DNA of 63,793 nt from an uncultured Lachnospiraceae bacterium (GTDB taxonomy: Bacteria > Bacillota > Clostridia > Lachnospirales > Lachnospiraceae). The notes beneath the pieces were generated by a model, which searched no databases, was not told the origin of the DNA, and worked only from the letters and a program-made list of their open reading frames with translations. Below, one piece after another: positions 44,468 through 51,252 of the stretch. A program made the position numbers and the translations under genes. The stretch's first letter is position 1. Each line of letters starts with the position of its first letter. Where the stretch lies: contig USDK01000006.1 in NCBI GenBank assembly GCA_900553355.1, forward strand, positions 1-63,793, in the 5' to 3' direction.

Positions 44468-44503
44468 GTTGTTTTCCTCCATTTCATTTTTATTATTTCT
44501 GTT

Positions 44504-45106
44504 TTATCCAGCCAGGCCGATACTGTCCAGCCATTCGCCAACGGCATCTGCACAGTCCTCTGCTTCACCGCTTCTGAGCGAAAGTCCCTCTGTAACCGCT
44601 GCATCTGGTTCCATCTCAGCTATGGTATCAAGGGCGCCGGAAAATCCGCTTCCGCCACTTGTATTAAAGGGAGCTATCGTCTTTCCTGAAAGATCATACT
44701 CATCCAAAAATGTATAGATGATCATCGGCATATCTCCCCACCAGTTAGGAAATCCCAGATAAACCGTATCATATCCTGACAGATCTACCGTGTCTGCAAT
44801 AGCCGGACGGGCATCGCTGCTCTGCTCCTCCTGTGCGATATCCAGAAGTTCGTCATAATCTTCTGTGTAAGGCTCTGCCGGAACAATTTCAAACAAATCT
44901 GCACCGGTCTGGTCCTGAATTTCCTGTGCCACGGCCTCTGTATTGCCAGACCATGAAAAATAGGCAATAAGAGCATCTCCTGTCGGATCAGATACGACAG
45001 TGCCAGATTCTTCAGGCTCTGTTTCGCTGCTGCATGCTGTCAGACCGAAAACCATTGTTCCGATAATCATCACAGAAAGCATCTTTTTCAGAAACTTTGT
45101 TTTCAT
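44504..45106 (-). CDS. Flavodoxin-domain lipoprotein
   Basis: A 200-aa lipoprotein. The signal peptide ends in lipobox LTAC, so the protein should sit on the outer face of the membrane. After an acidic linker comes a flavodoxin fold: phosphate loop IAYFSWSGNTEAVAQEI, LGFPNWWGDMPMIIYTFLDE, and APFNTSGGSGFSGALD. An FMN protein outside the cell suggests extracytoplasmic electron transfer. The ATG at 45106 puts the basic KTKFLKK in front of the helix; upstream codons are leader. It follows the flavin reductase by 23 bp. Confidence 0.88.
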   Translation of the reverse strand: MKTKFLKKMLSVMIIGTMVFGLTACSSETEPEESGTVVSDPTGDALIAYFSWSGNTEAVAQEIQDQTGADLFEIVPAEPYTEDYDELLDIAQEEQSSDARPAIADTVDLSGYDTVYLGFPNWWGDMPMIIYTFLDEYDLSGKTIAPFNTSGGSGFSGALDTIAEMEPDAAVTEGLSLRSGEAEDCADAVGEWLDSIGLAG

Positions 45107-45129
45107 CGATATCCTGCCCTCCTGATTCT

Positions 45130-45675
45130 TTACTCTTTGCTGACATTCATGCATTTTCCAATCACATCCCCTGTACGGAGATATTCATAGGTCGGCATCT
45201 CAAAAAGAACCGGTTTCAGTGTATGATAATCAATCTTTCCTGTATCGTTTAATACGTTTTCTTCCGCATAAACACCATCAATCTTACAGATAAAGCTCTC
45301 AAAGCCTTCTGTCTCATAGATGTCATCCACAACGCAGTCCATAACTACAGGAGCCTCATCAATAAGCGGCGCTCCTGTCCCCTCTGTGTGGAATGCAAAC
45401 ATTTCTGATTTATCTGTCTTATTTCCACTGACACATCCAGCCCTGTCTGCTTTTTCCAGCATTGCCTCATCCACAATATTTATCGTCAGCGCACGAGTCT
45501 CCTTAATTCCCTGATTAGTATAATGAGGTTTTGCAAGACTGACCATGATCCGGTCATGTCCGATAATTCCCACATGCCCCACAAGGACATAATTCGGTTT
45601 TCCGTTCACCATCGTTCCAACTACTACAAGTGGTGTAGGATAAAGTGCAAGCGCTGTCCCAATATTCTTTTTCAT
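45130..45675 (-). CDS. Flavin reductase-like FMN-binding protein
   Basis: A 181-aa split-barrel FMN protein of the flavin reductase/flavoredoxin type. Family parts: NIGTALALYPTPLVVVGTMV, NYVLVGHVGIIGHDRIMVSL, VDEAMLEKADRAGCVSG. The first gene of a three-gene redox operon (with flavodoxin lipoprotein and AKR), 78 bp downstream of the conserved box at 45753-45788. GAAAGGAAGTAGGA precedes the ATG. Confidence 0.9.
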   Translation of the reverse strand: MKKNIGTALALYPTPLVVVGTMVNGKPNYVLVGHVGIIGHDRIMVSLAKPHYTNQGIKETRALTINIVDEAMLEKADRAGCVSGNKTDKSEMFAFHTEGTGAPLIDEAPVVMDCVVDDIYETEGFESFICKIDGVYAEENVLNDTGKIDYHTLKPVLFEMPTYEYLRTGDVIGKCMNVSKE

Positions 45676-45752
45676 GATTTCCTACTTCCTTTCAACTTTG
45701 ATTTTGTTCCTTTTATCTGACAGGTCTTTCCTATCTTCGTGTATATTGTAAA

Positions 45753-45788
45753 ATGAATCTTTTCCCAAGTCTAATACCTGTCCATTAT
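45753..45788. promoter_or_regulatory. Shared 36-bp box, copy A
   Basis: This segment matches 47057-47092 at 29 of 36 positions without gaps; the core GTCTAATACCTGT is identical (from 45769). It lies 78 bp upstream of the flavin reductase start. The other copy stands upstream of the flavodoxin-DUF4405 operon, so a common regulator is likely, the nearby LysR protein being the first candidate. Confidence 0.6.
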
Positions 45789-46519
45789 CATTTCCCATAC
45801 GTTTTAGGAATGATCGTTTCGTTCCCGGTATTTTTTCGATTTTTCTGAAGAATCACGGACAAATAATGGGCGATCCAGATAAACAGTCCCATCATGGCCA
45901 GATAATCTATATAAAAAGATACCGGAGACTCACTGTAATCCAGAAAAACAAATTGTGTCCTCAGAAGCATATAAGTCACCAGATCTCTTGTCATAAACAC
46001 ATACAGTCCATATCCGGCGATTACTATACCCAGAGTCTGAAAAAACAGGCTACGGATTTTGGATGGTTCCCTTAAGTTTAAAGTCATTTTGAATCTTGAC
46101 ATCATCATGCCCCAGTGGAATCCCAGATGCAGCGCCATCAGCACAAATCCCCAGTAGCATGCCATCATATGTACCAGTCTGGCCGTCCCCATTCCACCGT
46201 CAATGGGAAGGAAGGCAAACACATGCCTGGACATCATAATTCCGCTTGTCATCAGGCAGATCATAACAGCAAAAAGCACCCCATCTATGATACTGGTCAA
46301 GGCTCTGATCACCGTATATTTTCCTTGGAACAGCTTTTTGTGCCATCCGAAGTTCAGCAGATGATGGGCAAGAAATAAGACAAGCATCCCGGCTCCGCCC
46401 CATTCGTGAGCGATTTCACCCCAGAGCTGATATCCCATCAGGAATAAGAGCACTATCGTCATCAAGAAATCCACTGCCAGTTTGATTTTTGGCTTTGTCT
46501 TCATTTTCTTTTTACTCAT
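45788..46519 (-). CDS. DUF4405 membrane protein, possible di-haem b cytochrome
   Basis: A 243-aa protein with six predicted helices. Helix 2 carries H38 and H52 and helix 4 carries H117 and H131, each pair 14 residues apart, the arrangement that holds two haems across the membrane in b-type cytochromes and ferric reductases. More His (H53, H60, H99, H135) lie at helix ends. The DUF4405 assignment rests on HEWGGAGMLVLFLAHHLLN and RLVHMMACYWGFVLMALH. It starts 8 bp inside the flavodoxin gene, so the two are made together. Confidence 0.8.
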   Translation of the reverse strand: MSKKKMKTKPKIKLAVDFLMTIVLLFLMGYQLWGEIAHEWGGAGMLVLFLAHHLLNFGWHKKLFQGKYTVIRALTSIIDGVLFAVMICLMTSGIMMSRHVFAFLPIDGGMGTARLVHMMACYWGFVLMALHLGFHWGMMMSRFKMTLNLREPSKIRSLFFQTLGIVIAGYGLYVFMTRDLVTYMLLRTQFVFLDYSESPVSFYIDYLAMMGLFIWIAHYLSVILQKNRKNTGNETIIPKTYGK

Positions 46520-47021
46520 AATTGCATGCTTCCCTTTCTTTTTCCGGAAAAATCTGTTTCAGCCACGTCTGTATCGTGTCTTGAAGGTTGATACTTCCAT
46601 TTTCCAATACATACAGACTGTTCTCTACCTTCGCTGAGGGGCATAGCTTTCTGACTGCCTCTGCCATTCCTTTATCCTCTCCGCCGCAATGGCTGAAAAA
46701 TGGAAGAATCCTCTTGCCTGTCAGGTCGTTCTCTCTTAGCCATGCGGCAAGAGGAGGGGCAATGGTCCCACACCAGTTGGGTGATCCTGCAAAAATAATA
46801 TCATATCGATCCGCGGTTTCGGTTATGGGAAGAAGAGCGGGAAAATTTCCTGCTGTCGTTTCTTTTCTTACCTGTTTTAAGAGACGTTCGAAATCCGCGG
46901 GATACGGCTGTCTCGGATAAATCTGGCTGAATCTTCCTTTCGTCTGTTTTTGTATCACCTCTGCAATCCTACGAGTTTTACCGGAATAAGAATAACAGAC
47001 AATCAATATCTTTCCATTCAT
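46512..47021 (-). CDS. Cytosolic flavodoxin
   Basis: A 169-aa flavodoxin-fold protein without signal peptide. The FMN phosphate loop is VCYSYSGKTRRIAEVI; IIFAGSPNWCGTIAPPLAAW and RILPFFSHCGGEDKGMAEAV follow the family. The start ATG at 47021 is preferred to one at 47033 whose ribosome site would touch it. The last codons overlap the DUF4405 start. The protein is likely the soluble electron donor or acceptor of that membrane protein. Confidence 0.88.
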   Translation of the reverse strand: MNGKILIVCYSYSGKTRRIAEVIQKQTKGRFSQIYPRQPYPADFERLLKQVRKETTAGNFPALLPITETADRYDIIFAGSPNWCGTIAPPLAAWLRENDLTGKRILPFFSHCGGEDKGMAEAVRKLCPSAKVENSLYVLENGSINLQDTIQTWLKQIFPEKEREACNYE

Positions 47022-47056
47022 CTCAACACCCATCCTTTCTTTTAGACCATTATCCT

Positions 47057-47092
47057 ATGATTCTTCTGCCCTGTCTAATACCTGTTCCTTAT
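47057..47092. promoter_or_regulatory. Shared 36-bp box, copy B
   Basis: Second copy of the box at 45753-45788 (29 of 36 identical, core GTCTAATACCTGT from 47073). It lies 35 bp upstream of the flavodoxin start and between that operon and the LysR gene. The core with TTCCTTAT contains ATA-N9-TAT symmetry, as in LysR sites. Confidence 0.6.
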
Positions 47093-47163
47093 GAAGAATC
47101 ATTCTTTTTACGTATGCTGAAAACAAATGTGGCACCAGCAGATATTGCTGATGCCGCATTATT

Positions 47164-48036
47164 TTAATGTTCTTGTATCGTTTGCAGGAAAAGAGAGGCA
47201 GCGTGTGAAAACAGGTGATTCTTCTTCCATAGGATTACACTCCTGGTGACCTGTGTGGGGAAAATCTTGCGAAAGCATATTTCTGGATCTGCATGTATGG
47301 ACAAAGCGCCATCCAGACAGACAGCACATCCCATTCCTGCCTCCACCAGAAGCGCTGCATTAGAAAGGATGTTATAATAAGCCGGGATATTCAGGGCGCT
47401 TTCTTCGCATCGCATCCAGTGGAGGATCTGATTTTTTGCATTTTCTCTTCCCGGCATGATCAGAGAATACTGTTTTATATCCTCTACGTTTATGCTTTCC
47501 TTTTCGGCTAGCTCATGATCCTTCCGGATCAGGATGCCCCAGGTTTCTTTCTGTGGAAGACGGATATATTCGAATTTAGCTGTATCAATGGGCTCCATTA
47601 CAAGTCCCATATCCAGGAGACCATGCTCGACCATTTCTTTAATGTTATCCGCCATCCCGTTATACAGATCAAACTGCACATCTGGATATTTTTCCCGGAA
47701 TTCTTTCATATAAGCTGCCAGTATCCGCCCTCCCACCGCTTCTGTGGCTCCGATCCGGATCGTACCGCAGATGACGTCTTTTTGATCTGTAAATGTATGC
47801 TCCAGCTTATCGGCAAGACTTACAATGGTTTCCGCCTGCTGTTTAAACAAAAATCCTTCATCCGTCAACGTAACAGAACGCTTTCCTCTGATAAGGAGAA
47901 CTGTTCCCAGTTCATCCTCCAGCTCCATCAACTGGCGGCTGAGCGTAGGCTGTGTAACATGAAGAATATCCGCCGCACGCGTAATATTGCCTTCGTCTGC
48001 TACTGTCAGAAAGTATTTTAGTACACGAAGCTCCAT
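47164..48036 (-). CDS. LysR family transcriptional regulator
   Basis: A 290-aa regulator. The winged HTH (1-60) is MELRVLKYFLTVADEGNITR with ILHVTQPTLSRQLMELEDEL; the effector domain (90-290) begins GTIRIGATEAVGGRILAAYM. Unlike most LysR genes it is not divergent from its likely target: it reads in the same direction as the flavodoxin-DUF4405 operon 127 bp downstream. It is preceded by two shrunken flavodoxin-fold genes with 20-21 bp gaps. Confidence 0.93.
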   Translation of the reverse strand: MELRVLKYFLTVADEGNITRAADILHVTQPTLSRQLMELEDELGTVLLIRGKRSVTLTDEGFLFKQQAETIVSLADKLEHTFTDQKDVICGTIRIGATEAVGGRILAAYMKEFREKYPDVQFDLYNGMADNIKEMVEHGLLDMGLVMEPIDTAKFEYIRLPQKETWGILIRKDHELAEKESINVEDIKQYSLIMPGRENAKNQILHWMRCEESALNIPAYYNILSNAALLVEAGMGCAVCLDGALSIHADPEICFRKIFPTQVTRSVILWKKNHLFSHAASLFLQTIQEH

Positions 48037-48057
48037 ACAATCTTCTCCTGTGATTCT

Positions 48058-48387
48058 TTACGCGCCAATCTTCCGTCCGGCCAGATATGCTTCCTCCATT
48101 GCTTTTGTTCCAGTCACTTCGCCCTTCTGCCAGACATGCTCGCCCCAGATTACCTGGCATACACGGTCGCCCAGATTTTCCAGTATCCCTGCCAGATCGT
48201 CTTTCTGTATACAGGAACCTGTCCTGAAGCAGGCATAGCATGCTTTACAGGGATTGATCGTTTTACTGCGCAGAGAAATCTTCTCCACCTGATGTCTCGC
48301 TTCTCTGGCTCCCCGGATAAATTCATCACACAGCAGATCCGAATTTCCCTTGTCACGGGGGCTTCCATTAATTACCAGTACCTTCAT
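48058..48387 (-). pseudogene. NADPH-dependent FMN reductase with internal deletion
   Basis: 109 codons, against about 180-200 in the family. Residues 1-72 are a good N-terminus (MKVLVINGSPRDKGNSDLLC, NPCKACYACFRTGSC, IQKDDLAGILENL). The next expected part, the ATPVYFYSM region and half the fold, is missing, and residues 73-109 (IWGEHVWQKGEVTG, AMEEAYLAGRK) are a good C-terminus. The join is in frame, and short near-repeats AATCTGGG(G)CGA flank it. Ribosome site and stop are intact, so a small protein may still be made, but it cannot form the normal FMN site. Confidence 0.78.
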
Positions 48388-48407
48388 TTCGCTTATCTCC
48401 TATCCTT

Positions 48408-48641
48408 TTAATATCCGATTCCTGCCAGCCATTCCTGGATGTCCTCCTGGGAGGAAGCAGCATCTACATCATCCTCAAGGATGTCGTTATCTGCCCATGA
48501 AAAATATGCCACCAGAACATTTTCATCCATAGTATTCCTTATTGGAACTACGTTGCTTTCTTCTGTTTCATCTGCGTTTTCACACCCTGATACAGCAAGG
48601 ATAATACCCAGTCCGACTACAGTTAATATTTTTCTTTTCAT
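48408..48641 (-). pseudogene. Flavodoxin lipoprotein with internal deletion
   Basis: 77 codons. A signal with lipobox AVSGC, then NVLVAYFSWADNDILEDDVD, the first strand and loop of lipoprotein flavodoxins, then directly SSQEDIQEWLAGIGY, which is the family C-terminal helix. About 100-130 residues from the middle are absent and the frame is kept. A strong GGGAGGCAGAT site precedes the ATG. It heads a three-gene row with the shrunken FMN reductase and the LysR gene. A short functional peptide cannot be excluded. Confidence 0.7.
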
Positions 48642-48782
48642 ATCTGCCTCCCTGTCGATGTATCTTTTTTCTATAATGTTCTGTTTCTAATTTACCAGTT
48701 GACTCTCTTTTAGGCAAATACTTATATTTTATGGCTGGTCATTGACAGGAGGCATGGCAGCGGAAAATGAATCAGATAAATT

Positions 48783-49943
48783 CTACAAGGCCTCAAGATA
48801 GATTTCTTTTACCTCTTCCTCCGAAAATACTTTAGGATGATTCTGGATACTGGCCGCAGATACTTTAAACGCATTCTGTGTCATCCAGTCTACATCCTCT
48901 GCAGATACGCCCTCTTTTGAAAGTGTAGTCTGAAGATCAAGTGTTTTAAGAAGCTGTTCCAGAATCATGACGCAGTCAGTATCATCTTTTCCCCCCAGCA
49001 GTCTGGAGATCTCTGCGTATTTATCCGGTGCTGATGGAATGGAGCGGCGGCATATCACAGGGGTAAGGGCTGCCAGTCCTCTGCCATGGGTAATATTGCG
49101 AAGTCCGCTGGCCGGATGCTCCAGTCCGTGAGGCGCCGCGACTCCGGCATGATGGATCACCATTCCGCCATAGGTGCTGGCCAGAGTAACAGCGCTCCAG
49201 GCCTCCTGGTCCATATCATCCCAGGCTTCGATTCCCTTTGCTTTTTCCTGATAGATTTTGGGCAGATTTTTGCCAAGAAGCCGGATTCCTTCCAATGCAA
49301 GAAGCTCTGTGAGAGGATCACAGTTTTTGCTTAAATAACCTTCCATGCAATGACACAATGCGTCAAATCCAACGGATGCCAGTATACCTGCAGGCATCGT
49401 CGTCATCAGCTGAGGATCTACGATAGAAGCTTTTGCGATCACAAGAGGATCGCGCAGGGATTTCTTATCTTTCGTCTCGTCATCTGTCAATACCGCGAAA
49501 CAGTTTCCTTCGCTTCCGGTTCCGCAGGTGGTAGGTACAAGGATCAGAGGCAGCGCCCTTTCTCCTTTTCTGACGCCATAAATATAATCGAAGATATCCC
49601 CTTCATTGCAGGCAGCAAATGCGATCGCCTTACTGCAGTCCAGAATACTGCCTCCGCCCAGGCCGACGATCAACTGGCAGCCATGCTCTCTTGCGATGCC
49701 AGCTCCACGCATGACCGTAGATGCAAGGGGATTAGGTTCGGCTTTGTCAAATACGGTCACATCCATCCCCTCTGCTTCAAGCAGCCGCCTGGTTCTGTCA
49801 AGAAGTCCGGTACGCTTCGTGCTTCCCCGGCCCGTGACGATCATCGCTTTCGTTCCATATTTTGCGGCTTCCCTGCCCGTTTCCTCTGCCTTCCCGGCGC
49901 CAAAGATCAGATTGACCGGCAGATAATAGTGAAAATCTTTCAT
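48783..49943 (-). CDS. Iron-containing alcohol dehydrogenase
   Basis: A 386-aa group III dehydrogenase. The NAD(P) motif is GLGGGSILDCSKAIAFAA; metal ligands lie in FDALCHCMEGYLS and GMVIHHAGVAAPHGLEH. Substrate class (butanol, 1,3-propanediol or lactaldehyde type) cannot be told. It starts 28 bp after the U-run of a terminator hairpin, and its only strong promoter is upstream of that hairpin, suggesting control by attenuation. Confidence 0.93.
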   Translation of the reverse strand: MKDFHYYLPVNLIFGAGKAEETGREAAKYGTKAMIVTGRGSTKRTGLLDRTRRLLEAEGMDVTVFDKAEPNPLASTVMRGAGIAREHGCQLIVGLGGGSILDCSKAIAFAACNEGDIFDYIYGVRKGERALPLILVPTTCGTGSEGNCFAVLTDDETKDKKSLRDPLVIAKASIVDPQLMTTMPAGILASVGFDALCHCMEGYLSKNCDPLTELLALEGIRLLGKNLPKIYQEKAKGIEAWDDMDQEAWSAVTLASTYGGMVIHHAGVAAPHGLEHPASGLRNITHGRGLAALTPVICRRSIPSAPDKYAEISRLLGGKDDTDCVMILEQLLKTLDLQTTLSKEGVSAEDVDWMTQNAFKVSAASIQNHPKVFSEEEVKEIYLEAL

Positions 49944-49970
49944 GCTGTTGTCCCTCCTGTTATCTGAATA

Positions 49971-50021
49971 ATAAAAAACAGGCAGGGAGACTTTTCATTT
50001 TCCGGCTCCCTTGCCTGTTTT
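49971..50021 (-). terminator. Intrinsic terminator in the leader of the iron alcohol dehydrogenase
   Basis: On the minus strand AAAACAGGCAAGGGAG (50021-50006) pairs with CTCCCTGCCTGTTTT (49989-49975, one bulged base), then TTATTAT. It is located after the promoter at 50033-50061 and before the dehydrogenase start at 49943, so it can act as an attenuator as well as ending the RNHCP transcript. Confidence 0.85.
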
Positions 50022-50032
50022 CAATAGACATT

Positions 50033-50061
50033 ATTATAGACATCTGTATTCTTCTTGTCAA
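50033..50061 (-). promoter_or_regulatory. Consensus sigma-A promoter before the leader terminator
   Basis: The minus strand reads TTGACA (50061-50056), exactly 17 bp, TATAAT (50038-50033): a full consensus match. Start near 50026, only about 5 nt before the terminator stem. Located 19 bp after the RNHCP stop. Confidence 0.8.
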
Positions 50062-50079
50062 CTTTTCCTGTCTCAAAAT

Positions 50080-50496
50080 CTATGCACGGTCTTCCATAGA
50101 GAGCGTCATGCTGTGGATATCCTCCTGTGAAATCACAGAGCTTGCGAAGGGCCGCATAGCCAGAGACATCAGCTTCATGGGATTATCATCTGCCGCAATG
50201 CGGTTTGAACTGATCTTTCCGCAGACAGTACACCTGTGGATGAGGGCCCACTCTCCATTTTTGCGCACCCATACACCGATGGGCTCCATGCGTCCATGGC
50301 AGGAAGCGCTTCGGTCGCCGGGTTTCTGATCCAGGTGGATGCTGTGCAGGCAGTTCGGACAATGATTCCTGTGGTTGCTGCCTGCTCCTTGTGATACAAC
50401 CGGCCATCCGCATACCTTACAGGTAAATGAATCTGTACATGGATGTGTCCGGAAATATTTTTTATCATACTTTCTTTTTTTGTTTTCTCTGTTCAT
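50080..50496 (-). CDS. RNHCP domain protein
   Basis: A 138-aa small zinc-binding protein. The naming motif HRNHCPNCLHSIHLD is present, with further Cys pairs CKVCGWPV, SCHGRMEPIGVWV and RCTVCGKISSNRIAADDNP. Two zinc sites are likely. The role is unknown. It is the second of two neighbouring paralogs, 31 bp after the first, with GGAGGATAAAAAT before the ATG. Confidence 0.88.
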   Translation of the reverse strand: MNRENKKRKYDKKYFRTHPCTDSFTCKVCGWPVVSQGAGSNHRNHCPNCLHSIHLDQKPGDRSASCHGRMEPIGVWVRKNGEWALIHRCTVCGKISSNRIAADDNPMKLMSLAMRPFASSVISQEDIHSMTLSMEDRA

Positions 50497-50526
50497 ATTT
50501 TTATCCTCCAGTTTTAAGTTCCATAT

Positions 50527-50895
50527 TTATTTTATCGGGAGTTTTCCGCTTCCTCCCATAATCTTTGTCAGTTCTTCCAGCCTTTCAATAGGAAAAGGCG
50601 GCGATGATAAGGGTTTGGATGCAATTGATAATGCCTTGATCCGGCTATCGGCTTCCGTAAACGTTACAGATGTCATTTCTCCGCAGAAGCGGCATCTTAA
50701 GACAATCTCCCATCTGTCGCTTTCCTTTACCCATATGCCGACTGGTTCAAGAATCCCTCCGCATTCACAACCGTCGGAATCTGTATGATGAATTCCTGAC
50801 AGACAGTTCGGACAGTGGTCAACGTAGTGTTGTGTATCCTGGGGCATGGTCCACCCACAGATCGGACACTTGTATAATTCTTGGTTCTTTTTCAT
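50527..50895 (-). CDS. RNHCP-like domain protein, divergent paralog
   Basis: A 122-aa paralog of the downstream gene: CPICGWTMP, then HYVDHCPNCLSGIHHTD (VDHCPNCL in place of RNHCPNCL), CECGGILEPVGIWV, RCRFCGEMTSVTF. The ATG at 50895 has GGAGGAG upstream; a longer frame to 50949 has no ribosome site. Same cysteine layout, so probably the same fold and related function, which is unknown. Confidence 0.82.
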   Translation of the reverse strand: MKKNQELYKCPICGWTMPQDTQHYVDHCPNCLSGIHHTDSDGCECGGILEPVGIWVKESDRWEIVLRCRFCGEMTSVTFTEADSRIKALSIASKPLSSPPFPIERLEELTKIMGGSGKLPIK

Positions 50896-50950
50896 GATTT
50901 TTCTCCTCCAAAATGTTCCTGTAAACTTTAAATCAATGCTTAATAACAAT

Positions 50951-51159
50951 CAAAAAAGGACAACCCATTATTCTGAGTTGTCCGTCAAACCTTTTTTCGG
51001 AAAATCCTGATATGACCAATTAAAAATAGATACGGGTACAGCAAAAAGAAACCCGCTTATATTATAAAAAGCCAGCCTGATGATTCTATCCGCAAAACAG
51101 GTACAACAAAAAACCCATCATAACAGTCTAAGATGAGAAAAAATCATTGTCCTTTTTTG
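50951..51159. repeat. 209-bp segment bounded by 13-bp inverted repeats
   Basis: CAAAAAAGGACAA at 50951-50963 recurs inverted at 51147-51159. Inside are two related pieces, CGGGTACAGCAAAAAGAAACCCG (first 20 bases from 51033) and GGTACAACAAAAAACCC (near 51100), each able to fold. This is most of the 357-bp gene-free stretch 50896-51252. It could be a MITE-like remnant or a small RNA unit. No transposase is present. Confidence 0.4.
50952..50983 (-). terminator. Terminator at the end of the 51-kb intergenic region
   Basis: Minus strand: GGACAACTC pairs with GGGTTGTCC (one mismatch-like G-T) followed by TTTTTTG. It is about 270 bp after the zinc dehydrogenase stop, leaving room for a separate short transcript. 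Confidence 0.75.
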
Positions 51160-51240
51160 TTAGCGAATAGCCGACATCAAGCCACCTCCCTTGCTTATGC
51201 TTTCTTTATGTTATCACAGGCCACAGGCAAATGCAAGGAA
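51160..51240 (-). other. Possible promoter, strong ribosome site and very short ORF
   Basis: On the minus strand TTGCAT-17 bp-TAACAT is followed by the strong site GGGAGGTGG (51190-51182) and ATG at 51177, but the frame stops after five codons (MSAIR). The same frame, interrupted by two stops, stays open further as a hydrophobic sequence toward the terminator at 50983. It may be a leader peptide, a decayed small gene or a small RNA. Weak evidence only. Confidence 0.3.
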
Positions 51241-51252
51241 TATGTTTACGCT

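Noticed and set aside
48642..48782. Third copy of the 36-bp redox box upstream of the shrunken flavodoxin gene
   Set aside because: Only ATAA and GTATT parts agree (in the gap before 48641); too little to call the same box.
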